From Vulcanimicrobiia bacterium (GTDB lineage Bacteria; Vulcanimicrobiota; Vulcanimicrobiia; Vulcanimicrobiales; Vulcanimicrobiaceae): a stretch of DNA of 64,000 bases. The stretch is taken from assembly GCA_025934645.1 (NCBI GenBank), contig JAICWY010000008.1, positions 1 to 64,000 of the forward strand, read 5' to 3'. The position numbers and the translations under genes are program-made. Position 1 is the first letter of the stretch; every line of letters starts with the position of its first letter. The notes under the pieces are model-generated. The model was not told where the DNA came from. It saw only the letters and a program-made list of their open reading frames with translations, and did no database searches. Shown here piece by piece: positions 24,617 through 32,377 of this stretch.

Positions 24617-24643
24617 GGGGGCTCTCCTTCGAATTGCAGCGGT

Positions 24644-25591
24644 ATGTCCGACACGCATTCTTCGCAGATCGCCCGTGACCGCTTTCTGGCTACGGCCAAG
24701 CTCATCGAACCGCACATCCGCCGCACACCGCTCATCGCAGCGAGCGCGTCGGAATTCGGTCTGAGCGGTTTCTCGCTGGGCATCAAGCTGGAGTTATTGC
24801 AGCATGCCGGCTCGTTCAAAACGCGCGGCGCGTTCGCGAATATGCTATCGCGCGAGGTGCCCGGCCCCGGTGTAGTTGCTGCGTCCGGCGGCAATCACGG
24901 CGCTGCGGTGGCGTATGCCGCGATGCGGCTACGCACGCCTGCACGCATCTTCGTGCCGACCGTTTCATCGGCGGCGAAAATCGAGCGCATCCGCAGCTAC
25001 GGCGCAGAGCTTGTCGTGGGCGGCGAGCGTTACGCCGACGCGCTAGCCGCGAGTGAAGAATGGCTGCTCGAAAGCGGCGCGATGCCGGTGCACGCGTTCG
25101 ATCAAGTGGAAACGCTGCTGGGACAAGGCACGATCGCGCTCGAGATCGGCGAGCAGTTTTCCGGCGTCGATACGGTCCTCGTCGCTGTGGGCGGCGGCGG
25201 TCTCATCGGCGGTATCGCCGCATGCTTTTCAGGCGACGTCAAGATTGTCGCCGTCGAACCGGACGCCGCGCCGACGCTGCAGCGCGCTCTTGAAGCCGGC
25301 CATCCGGTGGACGCAGAGACGGGCAGCATCGCAAACGATTCGCTCGCTCCGCGCCGCGTCGGCGAGCTGATGTTTCCCATCGCGCAACGCTACGTCGATC
25401 GCGTCATTTTGGTCAGCGACGAGGACATCATTGCGGCCCAGCGCACGCTATGGCAAAACCTCACCATTGTCGCCGAGCCGGGTGGCGCGGCGGCGTTTGC
25501 CGCCGTGCTCTCGCGCAAATACCGGCCGAAACCCGGCGAACGCGTCGCGGTCGTCGTCAGCGGCGGAAATACGAGCGCGGTGGCTCTCTAA
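24644..25591 (+). CDS. Threonine/serine dehydratase-like PLP enzyme (fold type II)
   Basis: 315 aa. The PLP-binding Lys is in GSFKTRGAFAN near residue 58. The SGGNHGAAVAYAA loop, the phosphate-binding GGGGLIGG (about 180) and the C-terminal Ser/Gly motif SGGNTSAV are all present, as in catabolic threonine deaminase or serine racemase. There is no ACT domain, so it is not the allosteric IlvA form. Likely makes 2-oxobutyrate or pyruvate plus ammonia. ATG 24644. It ends in a 4-base antisense overlap with hemQ. Confidence 0.9.
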   Translation: MSDTHSSQIARDRFLATAKLIEPHIRRTPLIAASASEFGLSGFSLGIKLELLQHAGSFKTRGAFANMLSREVPGPGVVAASGGNHGAAVAYAAMRLRTPARIFVPTVSSAAKIERIRSYGAELVVGGERYADALAASEEWLLESGAMPVHAFDQVETLLGQGTIALEIGEQFSGVDTVLVAVGGGGLIGGIAACFSGDVKIVAVEPDAAPTLQRALEAGHPVDAETGSIANDSLAPRRVGELMFPIAQRYVDRVILVSDEDIIAAQRTLWQNLTIVAEPGGAAAFAAVLSRKYRPKPGERVAVVVSGGNTSAVAL

Positions 25592-26445
25592 GCGTTGGCG
25601 GTTTCGCGCGCTTTGAATTCCGGAACGCCGGCTCCGGAAAGGAACGTGGGCAGCGACTCCACCGAAAACTGCACGCCGCTGAAGAACGGGCCGAATGCCG
25701 CAAAGCGCGCGCTGGCTTCATCGAAGCGCATTTCGTAGATCAACTTTTTGAAGACGATTGGATCGTCGGCGTAGAGATCGACGCCCCATTCGTAATCGTC
25801 GTAGCCGATGGAGCCGGAGATCACTTGCGTGACCAGTCCGTGGAACGAACGCCCGATCTTGCCGTGATCGAGCATCAACTTCGCGCGCTCTTCAAAAGGC
25901 AGCGTGTACCAGTTGTCGGCGCCTTCGCGCTTTTTGTCCATCGGGTAGAAGCAGACGTACCGGCGTTGAGGAATTCGCGCCCACAAGCGCCCGGCGTTGC
26001 GCGGATGATTTGCCTGCTCGCCGAGCATCTCGTCGAACGCGGCGTTCCAATCCGGCGAGTACGGTTTCAGATCGCGCTCCTTGAGCGCGGCGTGAATCTT
26101 TCCGGTCGCTTCGTACAAACCAAGTTCGAGGATGGAAACGTACGAATCGCGCGGTTCTAAAAACTCGAACAGCTCGCATGCGTCGAGCTGCATTTGTGCC
26201 GCCGCCAGACCATCGTACGATTTTGCGTAGTGCGTGAACATGAGATCGGCCTTGTGGCCGACGATCTGCGCAAGGCTCACATCGCCCGCTTCATCCGACG
26301 CGAGTCCTCGCAGCACGTCCGCCGCTTCACGCGTGATGCGCTCGTGCGATTCCGCGGCGCCGGCCCAGCGGCGGCGATCGAACGCGAACATGCGGTGGAG
26401 AATCCACCAGCCTTCGATGGTTTCGTTGACATCCGGATGACGCAC
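25588..26445 (-). CDS. hemQ: Coproheme decarboxylase HemQ (chlorite dismutase family)
   Basis: 285 aa. Converts coproheme III to protoheme using H2O2, the last step of the coproporphyrin-dependent heme route. The second half matches HemQ closely: YVCFYPMDKKREG with the active-site Tyr, LMLDHGKIGRSFHG and VISGSIGYDDYEWGVDLYADDP, then KKLIYEMRFDEASARFAAFGPFFSG. The N-terminal half (GWWILHRMFAFDRRRW) is the second ferredoxin-like domain. GTG 26445 follows AGAGGAAGAG. No other heme genes are in the window. It is 13 bp upstream-facing from panE on the same strand. Confidence 0.92.
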   Translation of the reverse strand: MRHPDVNETIEGWWILHRMFAFDRRRWAGAAESHERITREAADVLRGLASDEAGDVSLAQIVGHKADLMFTHYAKSYDGLAAAQMQLDACELFEFLEPRDSYVSILELGLYEATGKIHAALKERDLKPYSPDWNAAFDEMLGEQANHPRNAGRLWARIPQRRYVCFYPMDKKREGADNWYTLPFEERAKLMLDHGKIGRSFHGLVTQVISGSIGYDDYEWGVDLYADDPIVFKKLIYEMRFDEASARFAAFGPFFSGVQFSVESLPTFLSGAGVPEFKARETANA

Positions 26446-26458
26446 GGCTCTTCCTCTC

Positions 26459-27442
26459 TTACGCGCGGGCCAGCGCTTTGACGCGCCGCATTTCCGCTTC
26501 GACCTCCGAGGCCAGCGTATCAGGACGCTCGCGATATTTCGCCCACAATTGCGGCATGTGCGCGATATCTTCGAGCACGCGCGCGTACACCGAGTTGACC
26601 GGGACCGGCACGCCGTTGTCACGCCCCGCGCAGGCGACCGCGCCGTTGAGATAATCCACCTCGGTCTGTGCTTTGCCGGCCCGCAGGTCGAGCAGCAGCG
26701 AGGGCGGCTTGGTCCCGCGCGCGCCCGCAACGCGCCCCGCGAGTAGCCGGCGTGCGATCGGGCTCGGCAACGTCGCGATGCCTTGCAGCGCGCGGACGGG
26801 GTAGCGCGGTAGATCGATCGGCGTAATGTTCATTGCCTGCATCACGGCACGGACTTCGCGGATCGCGCGGATCTCCAGCGTGAAAACCTCTTCAAAATGT
26901 ACGAGACGGTTGGGCAGCACGTTGAGGATCGCGCAGCTCGCATTGGCCACCACGTTGAGCGCGAGTTTCGACCACTTGAGCGCGCGCCAATCATCGACGA
27001 CTTGCACTTTAATTCCGCTGCTCGCAAACGCCGCAGTCAGCCAGTTATACGCGTTCGCGCCCATGGGTGAGAATGCCAGGCCGCCCTCTTTCGCCGTCGC
27101 AACCTTCGCATGGCCGTCATCGAGCGGGCGATCGACCGGCGTGGTGAGCGCCGCGGCTACGACGTTGTCTTTGCCGAACGCGGCGGCAATTTTCTCTTCG
27201 TTGCCCACGCCGTTTTGCGGACTGACGAACACGCATTTCTCGGGATAGGGGATCGCGCGGCGCAACGTCTCGATCGCGCCGTCGGTGTCGTACGCCTTTA
27301 CGGCCACGATCGCAACGTCGGCGTCGACTTGCGTGACGCGCTCCATGTCGCGCGGCGCGTACGTTACGTCGATGTTGATGGATTGCAGCAGATCGCCAAG
27401 GTAGGTTCCGACCGCTCCCTCACCGACGATATAGACCTTCAT
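26459..27442 (-). CDS. panE: 2-dehydropantoate 2-reductase (ketopantoate reductase)
   Basis: 327 aa NADPH-dependent reductase of the pantothenate pathway (or a related ketopantoate/2-ketoacid reductase). The Rossmann motif [11 protein letters not shown] is at the N-terminus, [14 protein letters not shown] and [12 protein letters not shown] follow, and the C-terminal domain has [18 protein letters not shown] with the catalytic Lys/Asn pattern and [21 protein letters not shown] with the Asn/Gly motif. ATG 27442 overlaps the dut stop (ATGA). Other pan genes are not here, so the exact substrate is probable rather than shown. Confidence 0.88.
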   Translation of the reverse strand: MKVYIVGEGAVGTYLGDLLQSINIDVTYAPRDMERVTQVDADVAIVAVKAYDTDGAIETLRRAIPYPEKCVFVSPQNGVGNEEKIAAAFGKDNVVAAALTTPVDRPLDDGHAKVATAKEGGLAFSPMGANAYNWLTAAFASSGIKVQVVDDWRALKWSKLALNVVANASCAILNVLPNRLVHFEEVFTLEIRAIREVRAVMQAMNITPIDLPRYPVRALQGIATLPSPIARRLLAGRVAGARGTKPPSLLLDLRAGKAQTEVDYLNGAVACAGRDNGVPVPVNSVYARVLEDIAHMPQLWAKYRERPDTLASEVEAEMRRVKALARA

Positions 27443-27894
27443 ATGCTCGCGATACCCGTATGCCCAAAACCACCGCCCGCGCGCGCGCTTTCGGGCAAGT
27501 CCTCGACCACGTCGAAGGCCGCTCGCGAGACCGGCGCGACGATCATCTGCGCGATGCGGTCGCCGCGGCGCACGACGAACGGCTCGCTGCCCAGATTCGC
27601 CAGCACCACGCAAACTGCACCGCGGTAATCGGCGTCGATCGTGCCGGGCGTGTTCAAGCACGTCACGCCGTGCTTGAGCGCGAGTCCGCTGCGCGGACGG
27701 ATCTGCGCTTCATAGCCCTCGGGAAGCGCGATCGCAAAACCGGTCGGTACGAGCGCGCGCGCGCCGGGAAGCAACGTGAGCGCGTCGCGCACGGCAGCGC
27801 AGAGATCCGCGCCCGCGGCGTGCTCGGTCATGTACGCGGGAAGCGGAAGTCCCTCGCCTTCAGGCAGGCGTTTGAGTGACACGGAGATGGGCAT
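27439..27894 (-). CDS. dut: dUTP diphosphatase
   Basis: 151 aa trimeric dUTPase hydrolysing dUTP to dUMP and pyrophosphate. All five motifs are visible: AGADLCA (1), [11 protein letters not shown] (2), [12 protein letters not shown] with catalytic Asp (3), [10 protein letters not shown] (4) and the C-terminal GGFGHTG (5). ATG 27894 lies 6 bases after the nrdR stop. nrdR-dut-panE are packed on one strand, linking nucleotide-pool control genes. Confidence 0.96.
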   Translation of the reverse strand: MPISVSLKRLPEGEGLPLPAYMTEHAAGADLCAAVRDALTLLPGARALVPTGFAIALPEGYEAQIRPRSGLALKHGVTCLNTPGTIDADYRGAVCVVLANLGSEPFVVRRGDRIAQMIVAPVSRAAFDVVEDLPESARAGGGFGHTGIASI

Positions 27895-27900
27895 CGCCTC

Positions 27901-28353
27901 TCACTTGGAGAGCAGCGTCGCCAATTCTTCTTGGAAGCTTTCGACGTCGTGGAACTGGCGGTACACGCTCGCGAAGCGGATGTACGCGACTTTGTCCAAG
28001 TTGCGCAGCGCTTCCATGAGCTTCTCGCCGATGGTGGTCGAGGGCACTTCGCTCTCGCCGCGCGCGAACAGATCGCGCTCGAGGTCGGCCGCGACCGCTT
28101 CCATCTGGCTTTCCGAGACCGGGCGCTTCTCGCACGCGCGGCGCAAGCCGGCCAAAATCTTCTCGCGGCTGAACTGCTCCCGGCGGCCGTCCTTTTTCAC
28201 AACGAAAAGACGCGGCGCTTCCATCCGCTCGTATGTGGTGAAGCGGTGCTTGCAGCGCGGGTCCAAACATTCGCGCCGGCGCCGGACGACGTTCTCGTCG
28301 TCCCGGGAATCGACGACGCGCGTTTCGCTCTTACGGCAGGTCGGACAGATGAT
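27901..28353 (-). CDS. nrdR: Transcriptional regulator NrdR, non-canonical start
   Basis: Repressor of ribonucleotide reductase genes; a zinc ribbon binds DNA and an ATP-cone senses ATP/dATP. The zinc ribbon is complete: ICPTCRKSETRVVDSRD at the start and RRRRECLDPRCKHRFTTYE with the second Cys pair. The ATP-cone (about 45-135) has VVKKDGRREQFSREKIL and LDKVAYIRFASVYRQF. Normal length (about 150) needs a start at ATC 28353 or ATC 28350. No ATG, GTG or TTG exists in frame before TAA at 28374-28376. The first canonical start, TTG inside ECLDPRC, would delete half the ribbon. Confidence 0.92.
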   Translation of the reverse strand: MICPTCRKSETRVVDSRDDENVVRRRRECLDPRCKHRFTTYERMEAPRLFVVKKDGRREQFSREKILAGLRRACEKRPVSESQMEAVAADLERDLFARGESEVPSTTIGEKLMEALRNLDKVAYIRFASVYRQFHDVESFQEELATLLSK

Positions 28354-28376
28354 GGGGCGGTCCCTCTTCTGGACTT

Positions 28377-28426
28377 ACCACATATTGTGGTCCACTCATT
28401 ATAAGGCACAAGAAGTAGTTGCGCAA
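28377..28426 (-). promoter_or_regulatory. nrdR promoter with 15-bp palindrome
   Basis: On the minus strand: -35 TTGCGC (28426-28421), a 17-bp spacer, perfect -10 TATAAT (28403-28398), then the palindrome ACCACA-ATA-TGTGGT (28391-28377) starting about where transcription should begin. The palindrome is AT-centred, as NrdR boxes and many repressor operators are, but I could not match it to a known consensus. Position over the start site fits autorepression. Confidence 0.65.
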
Positions 28427-28460
28427 AAAAAGCCGCCGGGAGCGCTTGCTCACCGGCGGC
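28425..28460 (-). terminator. Intrinsic terminator of the 49-aa zinc-ribbon gene
   Basis: On the minus strand, GCCGCCGG (28460-28453) pairs with CCGGCGGC (28439-28432), 8 bp with a 13-base loop, followed directly by seven T (28431-28425). It lies 24 bases past the stop of the zinc-ribbon gene, and its T-tract touches the -35 of the nrdR promoter. Confidence 0.85.
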
Positions 28461-28483
28461 TTCTTGCGATTTACGAGGCGGGT

Positions 28484-28633
28484 TTAGCTCGCCGCGCCGA
28501 TCTTGAACATCTTCGTCCCGCACTCCGGGCACTTGCCCTCGGTCGCCGGGCGTCCGTTTTTCATCGTGATTTGGACCGCGTCTTTGATCTGACGCTTGGT
28601 CTTGCACTTCACACAGTAGGCTTCTGCTGCCAC
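28484..28633 (-). CDS. Small zinc-ribbon protein (DUF5679-like), 49 aa
   Basis: 49-residue protein with two Cys pairs: AYCVKCKTKR near the N-terminus and GKCPECGTKMFKIG near the C-terminus, a classic zinc ribbon. This matches the short DUF5679 family often found near competence or nucleotide genes; no function is established. GTG 28633 has GGAGGA upstream (8 bases), and an intrinsic terminator follows. It is therefore a complete one-gene transcription unit between nrdR and dprA. Confidence 0.85.
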   Translation of the reverse strand: MAAEAYCVKCKTKRQIKDAVQITMKNGRPATEGKCPECGTKMFKIGAAS

Positions 28634-28665
28634 GTTTGGTTCCTCCGAATGCCGGCGATGATTGG

Positions 28666-28681
28666 TCGCCCCTGGGGGCGA
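28666..28681. repeat. Short perfect palindrome before dprA
   Basis: TCGCCCC and GGGGCGA (7-bp arms, TG between) lie in the 124-bp divergent region between the zinc-ribbon gene and dprA. It could be an operator for either gene or a chance GC palindrome. It is about 33 bases upstream of the zinc-ribbon start and 77 before dprA. Confidence 0.3.
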
Positions 28682-28757
28682 TAGTTCGCGCGCTTTATTC
28701 CCAGGCGCGTGCGGGTTTCCCCCTTGCGCGCCTCAGGGACCGGCGTGAAGGGAAGGC

Positions 28758-29627
28758 ATGAACCCACCCGAGCTGGTCCCGTTCGAGCATTTCGCCGCGC
28801 TGCGCCCGTCCCGTGCCCTGCCCGCGGACTTCGACGCTCTGTGGGTCTCGGGAAGCCTGGAAGGCTTGCGCCGGCCTGCTATCGCCATCGTGGGCACCCG
28901 GGCTGCGACGGCGTACGGGAAGGCGCTCGCGCAGCGCTTTGCGGCCGACCTCGGCGCTGCGGGCTGCGCGATTCTCTCGGGTCTGGCCCTGGGCATCGAC
29001 GCCGCCGCTCATTCCGGTGCACTCGACGCGCACGCACCGACCATCGGCGTGCTCGGAAGCGGGCACGGCCGGTTCTTCCCCACGCGCAACCGCGGCTTGG
29101 GCACCCGGATCGTCGAGGCCGGCGGCGCCGTGATCTCGCCTTACCCGCCATCGATGCTCGCGATGCCGCACCAGTTTCTGGAACGCAACGGCATCGTGGC
29201 GGCGCTTTCCGACGCGGTCGTCGTAATCGAAGCGCCTGCGCGGAGCGGCGCATTGAACACCGCGGGGTGGGCGGCCGGGCGCATTCCGGTCTTCGCGGTG
29301 CCGGGCGATGTGGATCGCCCGCACGTGGCCGGCTGCCACGCGCTCATCCGCGACGGCGCGATTCTGGCTCGCAGCGCGCAAGACGTGCTCGACGATCTCG
29401 GCTTGAGCGCGCCGCCCGGTGCGAAAGCGTCCTTGCTCGAGCCGGCGCGGGCGCACGATGCCCTTCAACAGCGCCTGCTGGAACGGCTGCGTGAAGGGGA
29501 GGCGACGCTCGACGACCTGTTTCAAGCGGCGGACGAACCGGCGCCGCGCGTGATCGCGGCACTCTCGTTCCTGGAATTAGCCGGCGCGATCGACGCTCGA
29601 GCCGGACAGCGTTACGCTTTGCGCTGA
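28758..29627 (+). CDS. dprA: DNA processing protein DprA (Smf)
   Basis: 289 aa. Binds incoming single-stranded DNA and loads RecA during transformation. The extended Rossmann fold has AIVGTRAATAYG near residue 44, SGLALGIDAAAH near 73, VLGSGHGRFFP and a later RNGIVAALSDAVVVIEA-type stretch. A C-terminal winged-helix-like region (about 230-285) has LREGEATLDDLFQAAD. GGAAGG precedes ATG 28758. The last 16 bases overlap alkB on the opposite strand. Together with comM this supports competence. Confidence 0.94.
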   Translation: MNPPELVPFEHFAALRPSRALPADFDALWVSGSLEGLRRPAIAIVGTRAATAYGKALAQRFAADLGAAGCAILSGLALGIDAAAHSGALDAHAPTIGVLGSGHGRFFPTRNRGLGTRIVEAGGAVISPYPPSMLAMPHQFLERNGIVAALSDAVVVIEAPARSGALNTAGWAAGRIPVFAVPGDVDRPHVAGCHALIRDGAILARSAQDVLDDLGLSAPPGAKASLLEPARAHDALQQRLLERLREGEATLDDLFQAADEPAPRVIAALSFLELAGAIDARAGQRYALR

Positions 29628-30190
29628 CGCAGCGCGATAGAAATACGCGGCGCGATAGCACGCGGCACTTTCGGAATGTGGTGCTCCCAGAAATCCTGCG
29701 CCCGCGCGCTCATCACGAAGAGACTTCCGGGGTCAAGATCGCACGAAAACGTCCGGCGCGGACGGCCTTTGCTGCGGACGAGCATCTCCCGCGCCGCGCC
29801 CAAACTGACCACCGCGATCGTGGGCCGGTCAATCAGTTCTTCAGTATGATCGCTATGCCAGGCCACGCTGTCGGCGCCGCTGCGATAGTATTGCACGGAG
29901 CACGCTGTGAAGCGTTGGCCTAAAAACGTTTCAACGCGGCGCTGCACGCCGGCCAGTTCGTCCGGCATCGGCTCGCCGGGAAGAAACCGCGCGATGAGCC
30001 GCGGCACGCTCACCGTCTTGTCATACATCCACATGGACTCTTGCGTCCACGGCAACGTACGTTCGAAATGCTCGAACAGCGCGGCGCTCTCGTCCGCCGC
30101 GAACACACCGGGATAATAGACGATGCCGCCGCTCTCGTCGTTCACAAAGACGCGCGGCTGCGAACCGAACAGCCCCAGTTGCTGCGCCAC
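29612..30190 (-). CDS. alkB: AlkB-like 2-oxoglutarate/Fe(II) dioxygenase
   Basis: 192 aa. Repairs alkylated bases by oxidative demethylation. Fe ligands fit HxD...H: WHSDHTEEL near residue 115 and HHIPKV near 168; the 2OG-binding Arg pair is in PRISIALRQRK at the end. SVQYYRSGADSVAWHSD and FVMSARAQDFWEH are typical of the ALKBH2/3-like bacterial branch. The start 30190 is the first of several candidates. The start region overlaps the upstream region of rlmH, which is divergent. Confidence 0.9.
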   Translation of the reverse strand: MAQQLGLFGSQPRVFVNDESGGIVYYPGVFAADESAALFEHFERTLPWTQESMWMYDKTVSVPRLIARFLPGEPMPDELAGVQRRVETFLGQRFTACSVQYYRSGADSVAWHSDHTEELIDRPTIAVVSLGAAREMLVRSKGRPRRTFSCDLDPGSLFVMSARAQDFWEHHIPKVPRAIAPRISIALRQRKA

Positions 30191-30238
30191 ACCGGGATCA
30201 ACACGGACGAGCGCAGGCGCGTTGCGAACGGGGCAAGC

Positions 30239-30700
30239 ATGCAGATCAGGATCGTCGCCGTCGGCAAAGTGCGCGAGCGCTACGTCGCTGCCGCGTGCGG
30301 CGATTTCCTCACGCGGCTGCAGCCCTACTATCCCGTCGAGGTCATCGAGGTCAAGGCCTCGCTGGGGTCACAGCCGCAGACGGCGATGGCCGATGAGGCA
30401 CAGCGCGTGCTCCGCCAGGTGCACGAGGACGACGCGATGTGGCTGCTCGACCGCACCGGCACGCAGATATCCAGCGAAGAATTGAGCGGCAAGATAGCCG
30501 CAGCCGGCAACGCGGGCACGCGCCGCCTGACGCTGGTTATCGCGGGGACCTACGGTGCGGCCGATGCGCTGCGCAAGCGCGCGGACTACGTGTGGTCGCT
30601 TTCCAAACTCACGCTTTTACACGAGTGGGCGCGCATGTTCGTGCTGGAACAGCTCTACCGGGCGGCGAAGATCGCGCGGAATGAACCCTACCATCACTAA
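30239..30700 (+). CDS. rlmH: 23S rRNA (pseudouridine1915-N3)-methyltransferase RlmH
   Basis: 153 aa SPOUT methyltransferase modifying Psi1915 in helix 69 of 23S rRNA on assembled 70S ribosomes. Family segments: MQIRIVAVGKVRERYV, ALDRTGTQ-like WLLDRTGTQISSEEL, VIAGTYGAADALRKRAD, and the C-terminal LTLLHEWARMFVLEQLYRA. ATG 30239 gives the family length. It overlaps argS by 20 bases. Confidence 0.95.
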   Translation: MQIRIVAVGKVRERYVAAACGDFLTRLQPYYPVEVIEVKASLGSQPQTAMADEAQRVLRQVHEDDAMWLLDRTGTQISSEELSGKIAAAGNAGTRRLTLVIAGTYGAADALRKRADYVWSLSKLTLLHEWARMFVLEQLYRAAKIARNEPYHH

Positions 30701-32372
30701 GCCGCAGCCGCTGCCTCACGATGACGCGCTTGCGACTTTTGCCGCAACGCTGCAAGAAGCGATCGGCGCGGTTTATCCCGATGCGCCGCAATCCGCGATC
30801 GCCTTCGAAGCGCCGCGCAATCCGCAATTCGGCGATTTCGCGACGAACGCGGCCTTTTCGCTGACGCGCATTGCGAAGCGCTCGCCGCAAGACATCGCGA
30901 GCGCGCTAGTAGCTGCGGTGCTCGAACGGCGTCCCGAGCTGCGGGAATCGTTCGCCGAGATTACGCCGACGGCGGGGTTCATTAATCTGCGCATCGCGCC
31001 GGCGATCTGGCAGGCGGTGACGGCGCGCGTTCTTTCCGACGGTGCGAAATTCGGCGAGTTTGCGGCGCGCAACATGCGCATCTCGCTGGAGTTCGGCAGC
31101 GCCAATCCGACCGGACCGCTCGTGGTCGTGCAAGGCCGCACGTGCAGCCTCGGCGCGACGCTCGCGAATGCGATGCGCTATTGCGGCTACGACGTGTTCG
31201 TGGAGTGGATCATCAACGACGCGGGAGGCCAGCTGGATACGCTGGGCCGTTCGCTGTACGCGCGGTACCGGCAGATCTTCGATCCGGCGTTTCCCATGCC
31301 GGAAGAGGGATATCCCGGCGACTATCTTCCGCCGATCGCGCAAAGCATTGCCGATAACGACGCCGATCGCTGGGTGAACGCGCCCGAAGACGAATGGCTG
31401 CCGTATTTTTCGAAGACGGGGCGCGATACGCTCGTTGCAGAGCAGCGTGAAACCGTACAGCGGTTCGGCGTGGGGTACGATCTCTGGCAGAGCGAGAAAG
31501 AACTGCACGACACCGGCAAGATCAAAGCCGGACTCGAACGGTTAAAAGAAGCGGGCCATACCTACGAGCAGGACGACGCGCTCTTCTTCAAAGCGACGGA
31601 GTTCGGAGACGACAAGGACCGCGTGCTCGTGCGCCGCGACGGCCGTCCGACGTATTTTGCAAACGACGTCGCCTATCATTACGAAAAGCTGAAGCGCGCG
31701 GACAAGGTCGTCGACATTCTGGGTCCGGATCATCACGGCTACATCGGCAGGCTCAAAGGTCTTGCGGAAGCGCTCGGCTACAGCCGCAGCCATCTCGACG
31801 TAATGATCGCGCAGCAGATCACGCTCGTGCGCGGAAATGAAATCGTCAGCATGAGCAAACGCGCCGGCCACATCGTCACGCTCGACGACATCATCGACGA
31901 GGTCGGCGTCGATGCGGCGCGCTTCTTCTTCGTGATGCTCGCGCCCGAGTCGCCGCTGACGTTCGATTTGGAGTTGGCCAAAGAGCAGAGCAATGAAAAC
32001 CCGGTGTATTACGTGCAGTACGGACACGCGCGTATCGCGTCGGTCTTCAAAAACGCCGATGCAGGCGACGTAGAAGCCGCCCGCACCGCGTCACTGGAAC
32101 CGCTGACGAATCCGGCGGAGATTGCGCTCGCGCGCCGTCTTGCCGAGTTGCCGCGCGTGGTCGAAAACGTGGTCGAGAATCTCGCGCCGCACCGCCTTAC
32201 GCGCTACGCGCGCGACATCGCAACGGATTTTCACCAGTTCTACCATGAATGCCGCGTGCTCGTGGACGACCGCAATCTGCGTTTTGCGCGGTTAGGCCTC
32301 TGTCTGGCAACGCAAACGATCCTGGCCCGCACGTTGAGCCTTATGGGCGTGAGCGCACCGGAGAGCATGTAA
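30681..32372 (+). CDS. argS: Arginine--tRNA ligase with degenerate HIGH motif
   Basis: 563 aa class I synthetase charging tRNA-Arg. The N-terminal Add1-like domain (about 15-110) has NPQFGDFATNAAF. The catalytic core follows with FGSANPTGPL, but the HxGH ATP-binding motif expected next is replaced by VVVQ (31122-31133, residues 148-151). ILGPDHHGYIGRLKG and the KMSKS-like VSMSKRAG are present, as is the C-terminal anticodon-binding DALR domain (YYVQYGHARIAS, LPRVVENV). ATG 30681. The only argS seen here, so presumably functional. Confidence 0.93.
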   Translation: MNPTITKPQPLPHDDALATFAATLQEAIGAVYPDAPQSAIAFEAPRNPQFGDFATNAAFSLTRIAKRSPQDIASALVAAVLERRPELRESFAEITPTAGFINLRIAPAIWQAVTARVLSDGAKFGEFAARNMRISLEFGSANPTGPLVVVQGRTCSLGATLANAMRYCGYDVFVEWIINDAGGQLDTLGRSLYARYRQIFDPAFPMPEEGYPGDYLPPIAQSIADNDADRWVNAPEDEWLPYFSKTGRDTLVAEQRETVQRFGVGYDLWQSEKELHDTGKIKAGLERLKEAGHTYEQDDALFFKATEFGDDKDRVLVRRDGRPTYFANDVAYHYEKLKRADKVVDILGPDHHGYIGRLKGLAEALGYSRSHLDVMIAQQITLVRGNEIVSMSKRAGHIVTLDDIIDEVGVDAARFFFVMLAPESPLTFDLELAKEQSNENPVYYVQYGHARIASVFKNADAGDVEAARTASLEPLTNPAEIALARRLAELPRVVENVVENLAPHRLTRYARDIATDFHQFYHECRVLVDDRNLRFARLGLCLATQTILARTLSLMGVSAPESM

Positions 32373-32377
32373 GGGTC

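Noticed and set aside
24389-24643. N-terminal extension of the dehydratase-like gene by 85 codons
   Set aside because: It would read antisense through phzF and has no family similarity; ATG 24644 gives the normal start.
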